From Prolixibacteraceae bacterium (GTDB lineage Bacteria; Bacteroidota; Bacteroidia; Bacteroidales; Prolixibacteraceae): a stretch of DNA of 62,990 bases. This document shows, piece by piece, positions 1 through 8,312 of this stretch; the first letter of the stretch is position 1; every line of letters begins with the position of its first letter. Below the pieces are notes generated by a model. That model did no database searches. It was not told where the DNA came from and saw only the letters and a list, made by a program, of their open reading frames with translations. The stretch is from NCBI GenBank assembly GCA_019459525.1, contig JAIBEY010000009.1, positions 1 through 62,990 of the forward strand, given 5' to 3'. Made by a program: the position numbers and the translations under genes.

Positions 1-5
1 GAACG

Positions 6-779
6 ATGAGAAAGATGATTCAGGGAAGGCTTTCTGTATTTAAATTCGAGAGCTTCAAAAAATATAAAGGAATTGCCCATTTCATTACTACAAAAGAAGG
101 TTGGGTTTCGGGCAGCAAATCGCGTTTTACCGGCGACCAGAAGGAGGAATATGCTGAATTCCGCAAGGAGTTGGCCATTTCGTGCGAGGCAAACGCCAAT
201 CAGTTCGTATTTCCGCGGCAAACCCATTCTGACCATATTGCGGTTGTTACTTCAGCAGATGAAAATACCATTGCCGATACCGATGCGTTGATTACCAACC
301 AACCGGGATTATTTGTATGTGTGCAAACGGCCGATTGTGTTCCGGTTTTGTTGTACGATCCGCAAAAAAAAGTGGTGGCAGCCATTCATGCCGGATGGAA
401 AGGAACGGTTTCCAAAATTGTACTGAAAACGGTTCAGAAAATGACTGATCAATTCGGTTGCCAGCCATCGGATATTATGGCCGGAATCGGGCCGTCTATT
501 CACATGCATGCCTACGAAGTGGGGCCTGAAGTTGTGGAAGCCATTGTAGCCAATTTCAGCAATTCACCTGCGTTGCTCAAGCCGTCGATGAATGCAGGCA
601 GAGCTTACCTCGATTTGTGGGAAGCCAATCAGACTGCGCTGATGGAAGCTGGCATTCCGGAAGAAAATATTGAAGTGATGGGCTTGTGCTCGTTCGAACA
701 TGCCGATTTGTTTTATTCGGCCCGTCGCGACGGAGCCGATACTGGCCGAATGGTTAGCGGAATAAGGCTGGCTGATTAA
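6..779 (+). CDS. pgeF: Peptidoglycan editing factor PgeF (YfiH/multicopper polyphenol oxidase family)
   Basis: Cytoplasmic YfiH/LACC1-type protein of 257 residues, the usual family length. In this family a Zn-type site of two His and one Cys is formed by motifs that are all visible here: His74 in QTHSDH, Cys111 in QTADCVPV and His128 in IHAGWKG. E. coli YfiH removes mis-incorporated L-Ser from peptidoglycan precursors; LACC1 homologues act on purine nucleosides, so the exact reaction here is inferred. The ATG lies 6 bases from the window edge, so a start slightly further upstream cannot be excluded, though MIQGRL at residue 4 fits the family N-terminus. It is followed by a strong bidirectional terminator and a convergent dioxygenase gene. 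Confidence 0.9.
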   Translation: MRKMIQGRLSVFKFESFKKYKGIAHFITTKEGWVSGSKSRFTGDQKEEYAEFRKELAISCEANANQFVFPRQTHSDHIAVVTSADENTIADTDALITNQPGLFVCVQTADCVPVLLYDPQKKVVAAIHAGWKGTVSKIVLKTVQKMTDQFGCQPSDIMAGIGPSIHMHAYEVGPEVVEAIVANFSNSPALLKPSMNAGRAYLDLWEANQTALMEAGIPEENIEVMGLCSFEHADLFYSARRDGADTGRMVSGIRLAD

Positions 780-806
780 AGGAACGAAAGCAGATGATAT
801 AAAAGT

Positions 807-843
807 AAAACTCCCGAACCAAACCAATTGATCCGGGAGTTTT
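807..843. terminator. Bidirectional terminator between pgeF and the DODA-type dioxygenase
   Basis: A perfect 10-bp stem (AAAACTCCCG at 807-816 with CGGGAGTTTT at 834-843) encloses a 17-nt loop. It is flanked by A on the left and T on the right, so it can work for both converging genes. Confidence 0.75.
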
Positions 844-847
844 GCTT

Positions 848-1732
848 TTACCCTATTTTTACCGAAGTCATGGTTAGCGAACCCATCACGGGTTTATCGT
901 TGAAGAAAGAAACAGCTTCGTTCTCTTCTTTCAAGGCCAACGCGTATAGCAGCGGCAAATAATGATCAGGAGTTGGAATTGCTAGTTGCACCTCGCGACC
1001 TAAGGCGGTATAGTTGATCAATTCCTTATGATTTCCGGATTGAATCAGTTGCTTAAACTTATCGTTTGCGTGAATCGCCCAATCGAAACCATATTTCGGT
1101 TCGTTCATTTTGTCCCAGGCAACCATGCGCAGGTTGTGAACCATGTTTCCGCTTCCGATGATTAGTACACCTTTATTCCGGAGTGCAGCCAATTGCTTGC
1201 CCAGCTCGTAATGATACTGCGGCCCCTGACTGTAATCCATGCTCATTTCAATAACCGGAACATCAGCTTCCGGATAAATTCGCCGGATAACGCTCCATGC
1301 ACCATGATCCAGTCCCCATTTTTCATCGAGGCCAACCGTAGTTTTGGTAATGATTCGCTTGGTTTCGTGCGCCAGTTCGGGACTTCCGGGTGCAGGATAT
1401 TGTACATCGAAGAGCGCTTTTGGGAAACCGCCAAAATCGTGAATGATCTGTGGTTTCTGAACGGCAGTGACATAGGTGCCCTTTGTTTCCCAATGCGCCG
1501 AAACGCACAGAATGGCCTTTGGGCGGGGAATCGATTTCCCCAGGTTTCGCCAACCCTCCACAAACTCATTTTCTTCGATGGCGTTCATCGGACTTCCGTG
1601 CCCTACAAACAAAACCGGCATTCGGGGCGTATTTTCGCCGAAGGTCATTAACTGATTAATTTCGCTGTAATTCATGGCTTTCAGTGCAACGGGTAATAAA
1701 AAGGCTGATCCTAAAAAAGACCGACGTTTCAT
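848..1732 (-). CDS. Extradiol ring-cleavage dioxygenase, DODA/YgiD type
   Basis: Class III extradiol dioxygenase family, 294 residues. The family includes E. coli YgiD and plant DOPA 4,5-dioxygenase, which cleave catechol rings such as L-DOPA using a Zn or Fe site. Visible family motifs are GHGSPMNA near residue 45, SAHWE near 80, DHGAWSV near 140 and GSGNMVHN near 195; their histidines are the expected metal ligands. The N-terminus has a twin-arginine-like start (MKRRSFLGSA) followed by a hydrophobic stretch, so Tat export is likely and sets it apart from cytosolic YgiD. The pirin gene lies 77 nt upstream on the same strand, and both families act on phenolic or flavonoid compounds. The natural substrate is unknown. 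Confidence 0.85.
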   Translation of the reverse strand: MKRRSFLGSAFLLPVALKAMNYSEINQLMTFGENTPRMPVLFVGHGSPMNAIEENEFVEGWRNLGKSIPRPKAILCVSAHWETKGTYVTAVQKPQIIHDFGGFPKALFDVQYPAPGSPELAHETKRIITKTTVGLDEKWGLDHGAWSVIRRIYPEADVPVIEMSMDYSQGPQYHYELGKQLAALRNKGVLIIGSGNMVHNLRMVAWDKMNEPKYGFDWAIHANDKFKQLIQSGNHKELINYTALGREVQLAIPTPDHYLPLLYALALKEENEAVSFFNDKPVMGSLTMTSVKIG

Positions 1733-1809
1733 GATAGAATTTTAGATTAACGATCAACGATTAACAATTGAAGATTTGAATTTGTTAATCCGTCATCTGA
1801 TTAAGTCTA

Positions 1810-2835
1810 TCAGGATGACCTGATTTCTTCTGTACCGTTGGCATGGCGGGCAAACCTACCTTTGTCACGAGGATGTACCTGATCGCGGCGCGACCACGGC
1901 CAACCACCAAATTCTGTTCGCTGGTAATCGTGCATGGCTTGCTGAATTTCGGCTTGTGTGTTCATCACAAACGGACCGTATTGCACAACGGGTTCGTTAA
2001 TTGGTCTGCCCTGAAGCAACAGGAAATACCCGTCGGTACTGCCATTTTCAATAACCGATTCCTGATTTGGTTTAAGCTGAATAGCTTTTTCAACCGGAAT
2101 TTCTTCGCCGTCAATCCGGATGGACGAACCGCGATAGAAATACAAAGTTCGGTTGGCCTGTTCGCTGGCTGCTGCAATTTTCCACTGCGCTCCGGCTTCC
2201 ATTTTTATTGTCCAGATGGCCACTTCATTTTCTGGTTCGGCCGCCCACGAATCGGGAGCAGGATCGAGTGCAGTCACGTTTCCGACACTTCCGGCAATCA
2301 CGTTGATTTCAACCAATTTTCCACTTTCATCCAGAATCCGGATGAGCGGAATATCATCAGACCAAAGCATTTTAAAATGTGGTTTGACAAACTTTTTGGA
2401 CTTGGGCAGGTTGAGCCAAACCTGAAATAATTCAACAGGGTTCCGGCTTTCCTGATTCAGCAACGGAAACATTTCGCTGTGCTGAAGTCCTGCTCCGGCA
2501 GTCATCCACTGCACATCGCCTCCGCCATATCGGCCTGCTTGCCCATGCGAATCGGCATGATCTACCAACCCCTTCGTGACCACAGTTACTGTTTCGAAAC
2601 CGCGGTGCGGATGCGCCGGAAATCCCGGAATGGTTTCGCCATGATACATTCGCCAGCCATCTTTAATGGTAAAATCTGAACCTATTTGTCGACCTTTAAG
2701 CAACGATTTCTCAGGACCCATTTGATCGTTTCCAGCCGGAAAATCATCGAGATGATGCGCGCAAAACAAAAATGGATTTGTCACCGGCCACATAAAGCTG
2801 AGTGGTTTGATGCTGATGATGGAATTGGTTTTCAT
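1810..2835 (-). CDS. Pirin family bicupin protein
   Basis: Bicupin of 341 residues. The N-terminal cupin carries the pirin metal-site motifs HPHRGFETVT (near residue 75) and DVQWMTAGAG followed by LQHSEMF (near 110-125); in YhhW/pirin these His and Glu residues bind Fe and support quercetin 2,3-dioxygenase activity. The C-terminal half is the pirin C-terminal cupin with the GRPINEPVVQYGPFVMNT segment typical of the family. It is longer than the common pirin of about 230-290 residues but the same as the long Bacteroidota form. It lies upstream of the DODA-type dioxygenase on the same strand and may share its transcript. No signal peptide is seen. Confidence 0.88.
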   Translation of the reverse strand: MKTNSIISIKPLSFMWPVTNPFLFCAHHLDDFPAGNDQMGPEKSLLKGRQIGSDFTIKDGWRMYHGETIPGFPAHPHRGFETVTVVTKGLVDHADSHGQAGRYGGGDVQWMTAGAGLQHSEMFPLLNQESRNPVELFQVWLNLPKSKKFVKPHFKMLWSDDIPLIRILDESGKLVEINVIAGSVGNVTALDPAPDSWAAEPENEVAIWTIKMEAGAQWKIAAASEQANRTLYFYRGSSIRIDGEEIPVEKAIQLKPNQESVIENGSTDGYFLLLQGRPINEPVVQYGPFVMNTQAEIQQAMHDYQRTEFGGWPWSRRDQVHPRDKGRFARHANGTEEIRSS

Positions 2836-2870
2836 GAGTGAATAATTTTTACTTCATACAACAACTTTGG

Positions 2871-3863
2871 CTAGTTTTTCCTATTGATCAGGTTGACGAC
2901 CACCTTCGTCATAATTTCTTTTTCTTCCGGACGACTCACCGCAATCATTAGTGTAAGCGCAACCAGGGCATTGTCGGCGATTCGCTTCTGGCTATATTGA
3001 TCAAATAGGATTCCGTTCTTCTCCATAAAATACAGGAAAAGAAAAGCGGCAATTCGCTTATTCCCATCTGTAAATGAATGATTCTTGGTCACAAAATACA
3101 ATAGATTGGCGGCTTTTTCTTCGATACTCGGGTACAAATCAATTCCATTAAATGTTTGATAAATGGTCGAGACAGAGCTTTTGAAGGATTCGTCCTTTTC
3201 ATGACCGAATAAATCACTATTTCCATAAATCTCCTTTACTTTTCTGATTTGTTCGATGGCTTCCTCGTAAGTTAGCTGATAGGTCTCCTTACCTGAAGTT
3301 TCGGTAATTTCCAGATTCTGATAATCGTATTGATCCAAAATATCAAGGGCATAGGCGTAGTCTGATATTATCTTTAATAAGCCTACACTCTCTTCTTCCG
3401 AAAGTGTTTTGTAATTCAGAACGCTTCCCAACAATTTAACTGATTCCTGCAATTGCCTCAATTGCTCATTTTGCTGGAGAAGCCGTTTTTCATTCAACGA
3501 AAAACCTTTGACCAGGTATTCCTTCAGAATTTTATTTGCCCAGATGCGGAATTGGGTACCTCTTTTTGAATTAACGCGATATCCCACTGAAATAATGGCA
3601 TCAAGATTATAGACTTTAATTTTTCGGCTAACTATTCTTTTCCCTTCTTGCTGAACTACCGAGGAAAACTCGGTAGTTGAAAATTCGTCTAACTCTTCAG
3701 ATTTGAAAATACTTTTGAGATGTAACCCAATTGTGTCAGAGTCTTTACCAAACAGTTCTGCCATTTGTTTTTGTGACAGCCAAACAGTCTCATTATCGAG
3801 CTGTACCTGAATCTCTGTACTGCCATCTTCCGATTTATATATTTTGATTTCTGAGTTAGTCAT
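2871..3863 (-). CDS. RhuM-like N-terminal domain fused to a Fic/Doc domain
   Basis: Two-domain protein of 330 residues. The N-terminal half (about 1-130) is of the virulence RhuM type: WLSQKQMAELFGKD, then a KRGTQFRIWANKIL segment typical of RhuM proteins, which look like DNA-binding or phage-repressor relatives. The C-terminal half is a death-on-curing type Fic fold with HSFTDGNKRIAAFLF, whose motif His is residue 262. Doc-type proteins phosphorylate EF-Tu, whereas most Fic proteins AMPylate; which applies here cannot be told. The motif has NKR rather than the GNxR of classical AMPylators. No small antitoxin gene is adjacent, so this resembles the common standalone RhuM-Fic proteins of Bacteroidota rather than a classic toxin-antitoxin pair. 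Confidence 0.85.
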   Translation of the reverse strand: MTNSEIKIYKSEDGSTEIQVQLDNETVWLSQKQMAELFGKDSDTIGLHLKSIFKSEELDEFSTTEFSSVVQQEGKRIVSRKIKVYNLDAIISVGYRVNSKRGTQFRIWANKILKEYLVKGFSLNEKRLLQQNEQLRQLQESVKLLGSVLNYKTLSEEESVGLLKIISDYAYALDILDQYDYQNLEITETSGKETYQLTYEEAIEQIRKVKEIYGNSDLFGHEKDESFKSSVSTIYQTFNGIDLYPSIEEKAANLLYFVTKNHSFTDGNKRIAAFLFLYFMEKNGILFDQYSQKRIADNALVALTLMIAVSRPEEKEIMTKVVVNLINRKN

Positions 3864-3899
3864 TTTGATGCTTTTCCCAAAGTTAAGAATAGTAAACGT

Positions 3900-5243
3900 C
3901 TATTCCACGGCAATCAAATAATGCTGTGTCCGAAAATAAAGTGTATTGCCCGATATCGCCGGTGTAGCCATACACACATCCTTCAGCGGATTTTTAGCAA
4001 GCTGTTTAAACTCCGGACCAGCCTGAATGACATAAATATTCCCATCTTCGGAGCTAAAGTAGAGTTTCCCATCGGCTGCAATTCCTGATGCAGTGAAAGC
4101 CTCTTTCAGGCTGTCTTTGTATTTCATTTCTCCGGTAAAGGCATCGAAACACATCAGTTGTCCGTTTACCTGAAGGTTGTACAAATAACCGTTGTAAATG
4201 AGCGGCGTTTGCATGTAAGCCCCGCCACGCTTGACACTCCAGGCAATGTGCTGATTTTTGGTACTGTCGGGTGCCAAAGTGATATCGCCAGTGGCATTTG
4301 GTCGAACTGCTACAATCGGAGAGAACTTTCCATGTGCGCTGTTCAGGTAAATCAGGTCGTTGGCCACAATTGGTGTCGGAGTTGGAATATCGCCACCGCC
4401 ACCAAGTTCCCAAATTTCTTTTCCGGTCTCAAAATCGTATCCGCCCGCATGTTTATAGCCGTTGACTACAATTTGTGTCTTTCCGTTTTTGGTGTAAATC
4501 GCAGGAGTCCCAAAGGTTTCCACTTCACCCTCGCGCGAAGTTTTCCAGATTTCGTTGCCAGTTGCCAGATCGAGTGCCGTGAGGTAAGGTGTTTTGGGAA
4601 TATCACATTGCACAATGATCCGGTTTTTGTAAATAATCGGCGAGCTGGAATAACCCCACTCAATGCCGGGCATCGAATAGAATCCAGGGTTTAGCAGGCC
4701 CATGTCTTTCTTCCAGACCAAGTTCCCTTTAAAATCGTAGCAATACAATCCTTCCGATCCAAAATGTACCACCACATATTTTCCGTCAGTAGTAGCCGTA
4801 CAGTTGGCCTGCGAGGCTTTGGTGTGTCGTTTTGATTTCGGGATTCCCTTATGTGCCAGCCTTTCCCAGATAATCTTTCCGGAGTTTTTATCCAGACAAT
4901 ATACTTTGAATTCGTGAACTGCGCTATCGTTGGCTTCGCCAATGTCGCCATACAAACCTACCTTGAGCGATTCGCTACTCGTAGTATTGACGGCCGTGGT
5001 CACAAACAGGTGATTGTCCCAAATTACCGGAGAAGAGTGGCCGAGCCCCGGAATGGCAGTTTTCCATTTAATGTGTTCGCCAGTTTCGGCATTCCATGTG
5101 GTTGGAGGTTTTGAATTTTCAATGAATCCGAGTGCCCAAGGACCTCTAAACGATGGCCATTGCTGATTGTAAGGTGTTTGCGAATATCCGTTCAGAAATA
5201 GGAAACAGAAAAGCAGGAACAGAAAGTTGGCTGATGTTTTCAT
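3900..5243 (-). CDS. Secreted PQQ-like beta-propeller protein
   Basis: 447 residues with a clear signal peptide (MKTSANFLFLLFCFLFLNGYSQ), so periplasmic or exported. The mature part contains repeated tryptophan-docking blades of the PQQ/BamB-like propeller, for example DKNSGKIIWERL, DFKGNLVWKKDM, DLATGNEIWKTS, DFETGKEIWELG and DAFTGEMKYKDS, about seven or eight blades. Such Bacteroidota proteins are often labelled PQQ-binding-like. I see no evidence that PQQ itself is bound, and no CxxCH heme site is present. It is a single gene between the RhuM-Fic gene and the channel gene, and its substrate or partner is unknown. Confidence 0.85.
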   Translation of the reverse strand: MKTSANFLFLLFCFLFLNGYSQTPYNQQWPSFRGPWALGFIENSKPPTTWNAETGEHIKWKTAIPGLGHSSPVIWDNHLFVTTAVNTTSSESLKVGLYGDIGEANDSAVHEFKVYCLDKNSGKIIWERLAHKGIPKSKRHTKASQANCTATTDGKYVVVHFGSEGLYCYDFKGNLVWKKDMGLLNPGFYSMPGIEWGYSSSPIIYKNRIIVQCDIPKTPYLTALDLATGNEIWKTSREGEVETFGTPAIYTKNGKTQIVVNGYKHAGGYDFETGKEIWELGGGGDIPTPTPIVANDLIYLNSAHGKFSPIVAVRPNATGDITLAPDSTKNQHIAWSVKRGGAYMQTPLIYNGYLYNLQVNGQLMCFDAFTGEMKYKDSLKEAFTASGIAADGKLYFSSEDGNIYVIQAGPEFKQLAKNPLKDVCMATPAISGNTLYFRTQHYLIAVE

Positions 5244-5341
5244 GGCTAATGGTTTTATTTTCAGGAATAGTATAGAAACCGGACATAAAATTACGCCTTT
5301 TGACAGTCATTCTTATGATTGCCTGAAAATAAAACAAAAGA

Positions 5342-5932
5342 TCAATTGTGCTCTTCCATATTCCGCAGAATAATTTCTATTCGCTTGTCCGGAATCAGCC
5401 AAATTAAAGCTACCAGAACATAAAAGCTTCCCGAAATCCACTCGCTGATAAAACTGGACCCGATGCCCAACAAATAAAGAATGGGAGACATTTTTCCCTT
5501 GATGTCGCTCCCGATGGCACGAGCCAACAGCGAACGTTCGCCTTGTGCCCTGATGATTTGATTTTGCAGGACGAAATAGGCGATAGCGGCCATCAGCAGT
5601 ACGATACCATAAACGGCCATTGGGATGGGCGCAAAATGATTTTCTCCGATCCAGCCAGTGGTAAACGGAACCAACGACAGCCAAAACAGCAAATGCAGGT
5701 TAGCCCACAAAATGCTCCCGGAAACGTGTTTCACGGTGTGCATCATGTGGTGGTGATTGTTCCAATAAATGCCGATGTAAATGAAACTCAGGATATAGCT
5801 GATTACCACCGGAATTAACGGCTGCAAGGCTGCAAAGTCTTTGCCGTGCGGTACTTTAATTTCCAAAACCATGATGGTAATGATAATGGCCAATACACCA
5901 TCACTAAATGCTTCAAGTCGTGTGCGGTTCAT
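5342..5932 (-). CDS. TMEM175/DUF1211 family potassium channel-like membrane protein
   Basis: Integral membrane protein of 196 residues with about six hydrophobic segments. The signature FSDGV at residues 9-13, inside RLEAFSDGVLAIIIT, is the hallmark of the TMEM175 (DUF1211) family, whose bacterial members are tetrameric K+-permeable channels with one six-helix repeat per subunit. The second conserved stretch, about residues 45-75, contains YWNNHHHMMH. The length is usual for bacterial members. It stands alone; nothing nearby points to a partner. The assignment to the family is strong, but ion selectivity is known only for homologues. Confidence 0.85.
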   Translation of the reverse strand: MNRTRLEAFSDGVLAIIITIMVLEIKVPHGKDFAALQPLIPVVISYILSFIYIGIYWNNHHHMMHTVKHVSGSILWANLHLLFWLSLVPFTTGWIGENHFAPIPMAVYGIVLLMAAIAYFVLQNQIIRAQGERSLLARAIGSDIKGKMSPILYLLGIGSSFISEWISGSFYVLVALIWLIPDKRIEIILRNMEEHN

Positions 5933-6017
5933 AACGTTCTGTTTATGTGACGAAAATGAAACGTTTGGTAGTTGAAAAAGTTGGGAACGAATACATTCTG
6001 ATCAAGCCGACAGGGCA

Positions 6018-7085
6018 CTATAACTCGTTTCTCCGCATATCCTTTTTGTAGTTCTTCATTATTTTTCCAAACCCTTTTTCCCGTTTCCGCTTCTCGGCAA
6101 TTGTCGCTTCAAAATGAGCCTTCTCCCGTTCCATTTTCCGGTAATTTTCGTACGAAGCCGGATCGATTTCTCCATTTTCAACTGCCTCCAAAACGGCGCA
6201 CCCAACTTCGTTGGTATGTGTACAATCCTTGAATCTACAATCTCTGGAAAGTTGAAAGATCAGGTCAAAAGTGATTTCCAAACCGCTTCCCGAATCGGCA
6301 ATACCAACTTCCCGCATGCCCGGATTGTCGATTAAAATTTCACCATTATTTAAAACAACCAGCTCACGGTTGGTGGTTACGTGCCGTCCTTTGTGCGTGC
6401 TCTGGCTTATCGCATCGGTTCGCATCAGTGTTTTTCCTGAAAGATTATTCACCAGCGACGACTTTCCGACACCCGAAGAACCGAGCATACAATAGGTTTT
6501 TCCTTTTTCAATTAGTGCATTTACAGATTCATATCCGTCTCGGGTTTCGTTGCTGATAGCCATAACCGGAACGTGACTGATTCGCACTTTTATACTTTCA
6601 ATAATGGTGCTCAGTGCGGGTTCATCGATTAAATCAGTCTTGCTCAATACAATCACTGGCTTTACTCCGGAAGTATTGCAAATCGTCAGGTAGCGTTCCA
6701 GCCGGTTGATGTTAAAATCGCGATCGGCAGCCTGTACCAGGAACGCAAAATCGATGTTTGTTGCAATAATCTGCACTTCGCCAAACTGGCCAATGGCCTG
6801 CCTTTTAAGGACGGAGTAGCGCGGAAAAACCTGATGAATAATGGCCAGATCACCATCATAAACGATCAGGGAAACCCAGTCACCCACAGCTGGAAAATCC
6901 TCGCGGCTTTTTGCCGAAAAGCGCATATTACCGGTTATCTCCGCTTCCAGTTCGCCTTTTTCAGTCCACACCATGTACCGTTCCTTGTGCTCGGTAATCA
7001 CACGGCCAACATCAAAACTCAGGAGATTATTTTCAATCCTGAATTTTTCGAAGTCTTTGTTATATCCAAAATCTGCTAATTTCAT
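6018..7085 (-). CDS. rsgA: Ribosome small subunit-dependent GTPase RsgA
   Basis: Circularly permuted GTPase that checks late 30S subunit maturation. The order of motifs is diagnostic: an N-terminal OB-fold, then G4-type LSKTDL, then G1 GSSGVGKSSL and G3 DNPGMREVG, and finally a zinc knuckle in CRFKDCTHTNEVGC. The sequence ends with a basic lysine-rich tail. I chose the ATG at 7085 (MKLADFGYNKDF); an upstream in-frame TTG at 7100 would overlap the fic stop codon and adds only MIGLA. The gene follows the Fic gene by 11 nt, so the two are probably co-transcribed, which would put a housekeeping ribosome factor behind a Fic-controlled promoter unless it has its own. Confidence 0.93.
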   Translation of the reverse strand: MKLADFGYNKDFEKFRIENNLLSFDVGRVITEHKERYMVWTEKGELEAEITGNMRFSAKSREDFPAVGDWVSLIVYDGDLAIIHQVFPRYSVLKRQAIGQFGEVQIIATNIDFAFLVQAADRDFNINRLERYLTICNTSGVKPVIVLSKTDLIDEPALSTIIESIKVRISHVPVMAISNETRDGYESVNALIEKGKTYCMLGSSGVGKSSLVNNLSGKTLMRTDAISQSTHKGRHVTTNRELVVLNNGEILIDNPGMREVGIADSGSGLEITFDLIFQLSRDCRFKDCTHTNEVGCAVLEAVENGEIDPASYENYRKMEREKAHFEATIAEKRKREKGFGKIMKNYKKDMRRNEL

Positions 7086-7096
7086 TGCTAACCCAA

Positions 7097-8137
7097 TCAA
7101 AAGTAAGTTTTCACAGCAAATTCGAACTGGCTGATAAAGATCTTTTTAAAGGCCGCCAGATTATTTTGCTCATAAAACAACAGCATCGCTTTTTTGTACT
7201 CAACCGAATCAATCGTCCGGAATGAAATTGGGCAATAGCCGTTATGCATAAGAATAGCATTACTTACGATTCTTGCAGTTCGCTTGTTCCCATCGCCAAA
7301 CGGTTGAATGTAAGAGATAAGCAACAATACAAGCAATGCTTTCTCAAACACATTATCCCTGTTGTTTACCAGTTCACACAAATCGGTTAACGCTTCCCTG
7401 ATCTGATACTCATTATCCAAGGGTTTGTAATTTGTTCCTGAAATCCCAACTCTCCGTCTTCTGATATTCCGGTCAACGCCCAAATCTTTAATTAAAAGAC
7501 TGTGAATATCTTCAATCGTTGAAATGGTTAATGGAGTCAAGTATTCAGGATTGGCGATGATAAAATCCAATGCGTCTTTGTGGTTGAGAAGCATAATCGC
7601 GTCATCCTTTGGCTTGCCCTGAGCCGTTTCCTTATCCTTCAATAACCGCTCAGTTTCCAGCAACGAATAGGTGTTTCCTTCAATTTGCGACGACTTCCAA
7701 CTCAAATCAATGGCCAGGCGCTCCAGTTCTTTCTTATACTCTACTTCAGAGAGTTCTGCAATGTTTTCCTGGTATTTTTTCTGAAGGGTTGCCAGTTGCA
7801 GATGTTCTTCTGCCGTAAACAGTTCAATTTTGCTCAAAACATCCTTTATGAGCAATAAATTGAAGCTGTCTTTAATCTCACGTTCATCAATCTCCTTCCC
7901 GAAATATACCTCAACATCAATAGGGTAAAGCAATTCAAAAGTCGGATCGATCATGTATTTTGTTCCACGTCCTTTCCCAATTGGCAAAACCAGGTTTTCC
8001 GAGATTAATTTTGCCAGAATCCGTTTTACCGTGGCATATCCAACCTCAGATTTTAGCCCGGCGTGGATTTCTTTTGAGGAAAGTGAAGGATTTGTCTTGA
8101 TGAAATCGAGTATATTTTTGCTTATATCGCTGCCCAT
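7097..8137 (-). CDS. Winged-helix Fic family protein with Gln in place of the catalytic His
   Basis: About 346 residues from the ATG at 8137. The N-terminus (residues about 5-65) reads as a winged-helix DNA-binding domain: SLSSKEIHAGLKSEVGYATVKRIL then a wing ending GKGRGTKYMI. Next comes an inhibitory-helix motif of the class II Fic type, S149-SQI-E153-GN, and the Fic core. The core motif is QPFGDGNKRTAR where HPFxDGNGRxxR is usual: the codon is CAA at 7306-7304, so residue 278 is Gln. A GTG at 8167 also opens the frame, but it sits inside the probable -7 box, so the ATG is preferred. In homologues AMPylation needs the His, so this member may be inactive as a transferase, or act mainly as a regulator. 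It is probably autoregulated through the repeats at 8156-8188. Confidence 0.82.
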   Translation of the reverse strand: MGSDISKNILDFIKTNPSLSSKEIHAGLKSEVGYATVKRILAKLISENLVLPIGKGRGTKYMIDPTFELLYPIDVEVYFGKEIDEREIKDSFNLLLIKDVLSKIELFTAEEHLQLATLQKKYQENIAELSEVEYKKELERLAIDLSWKSSQIEGNTYSLLETERLLKDKETAQGKPKDDAIMLLNHKDALDFIIANPEYLTPLTISTIEDIHSLLIKDLGVDRNIRRRRVGISGTNYKPLDNEYQIREALTDLCELVNNRDNVFEKALLVLLLISYIQPFGDGNKRTARIVSNAILMHNGYCPISFRTIDSVEYKKAMLLFYEQNNLAAFKKIFISQFEFAVKTYF

Positions 8138-8155
8138 TTTATGCTTATTTTTAGT

Positions 8156-8188
8156 TTTGTGGCTCACAAATATATCATTTGTGGCTCA
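8156..8188 (-). promoter_or_regulatory. Promoter with tandem operator repeats for the Fic gene
   Basis: The 11-mer TTTGTGGCTCA occurs twice (8156-8166 and 8178-8188) with a 22-bp period, about two helical turns. The first copy extends to the inverted repeat TTTGTG-GCT-CACAAA (8156-8170). On the minus strand a consensus -7 box, TATATTTG, lies between and overlapping them (8174 down to 8167), which would start transcription near 8160 and leave about 23 nt before the ATG at 8137. The arrangement is what an autorepressor binding side by side on its own promoter would need; the winged-helix domain of the Fic protein is the obvious candidate. Confidence 0.6.
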
Positions 8189-8312
8189 AAATGAAGAATT
8201 AATGAGCTATAAAAGGGAGAGTGGTGAGCTTTATTTTTTTGACAGGAGAATGAAAGTTTATTTCGTTTCAAAAGACTAGCTATGCAAGTTAATAATTGTT
8301 ATTCTGTCAAAA

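Noticed and set aside
1843-2430. Long plus-strand reading frame opposite the pirin gene
   Set aside because: Antisense to a well supported bicupin; composition is a mirror of its codons.
4158-4694. Long plus-strand reading frame opposite the PQQ propeller gene
   Set aside because: It is antisense to a clear secreted propeller protein and has no recognisable motif.
7085-7100. TTG start for rsgA overlapping the fic stop codon
   Set aside because: An ATG five codons later matches the family start; an 11-nt gap is enough for coupling.
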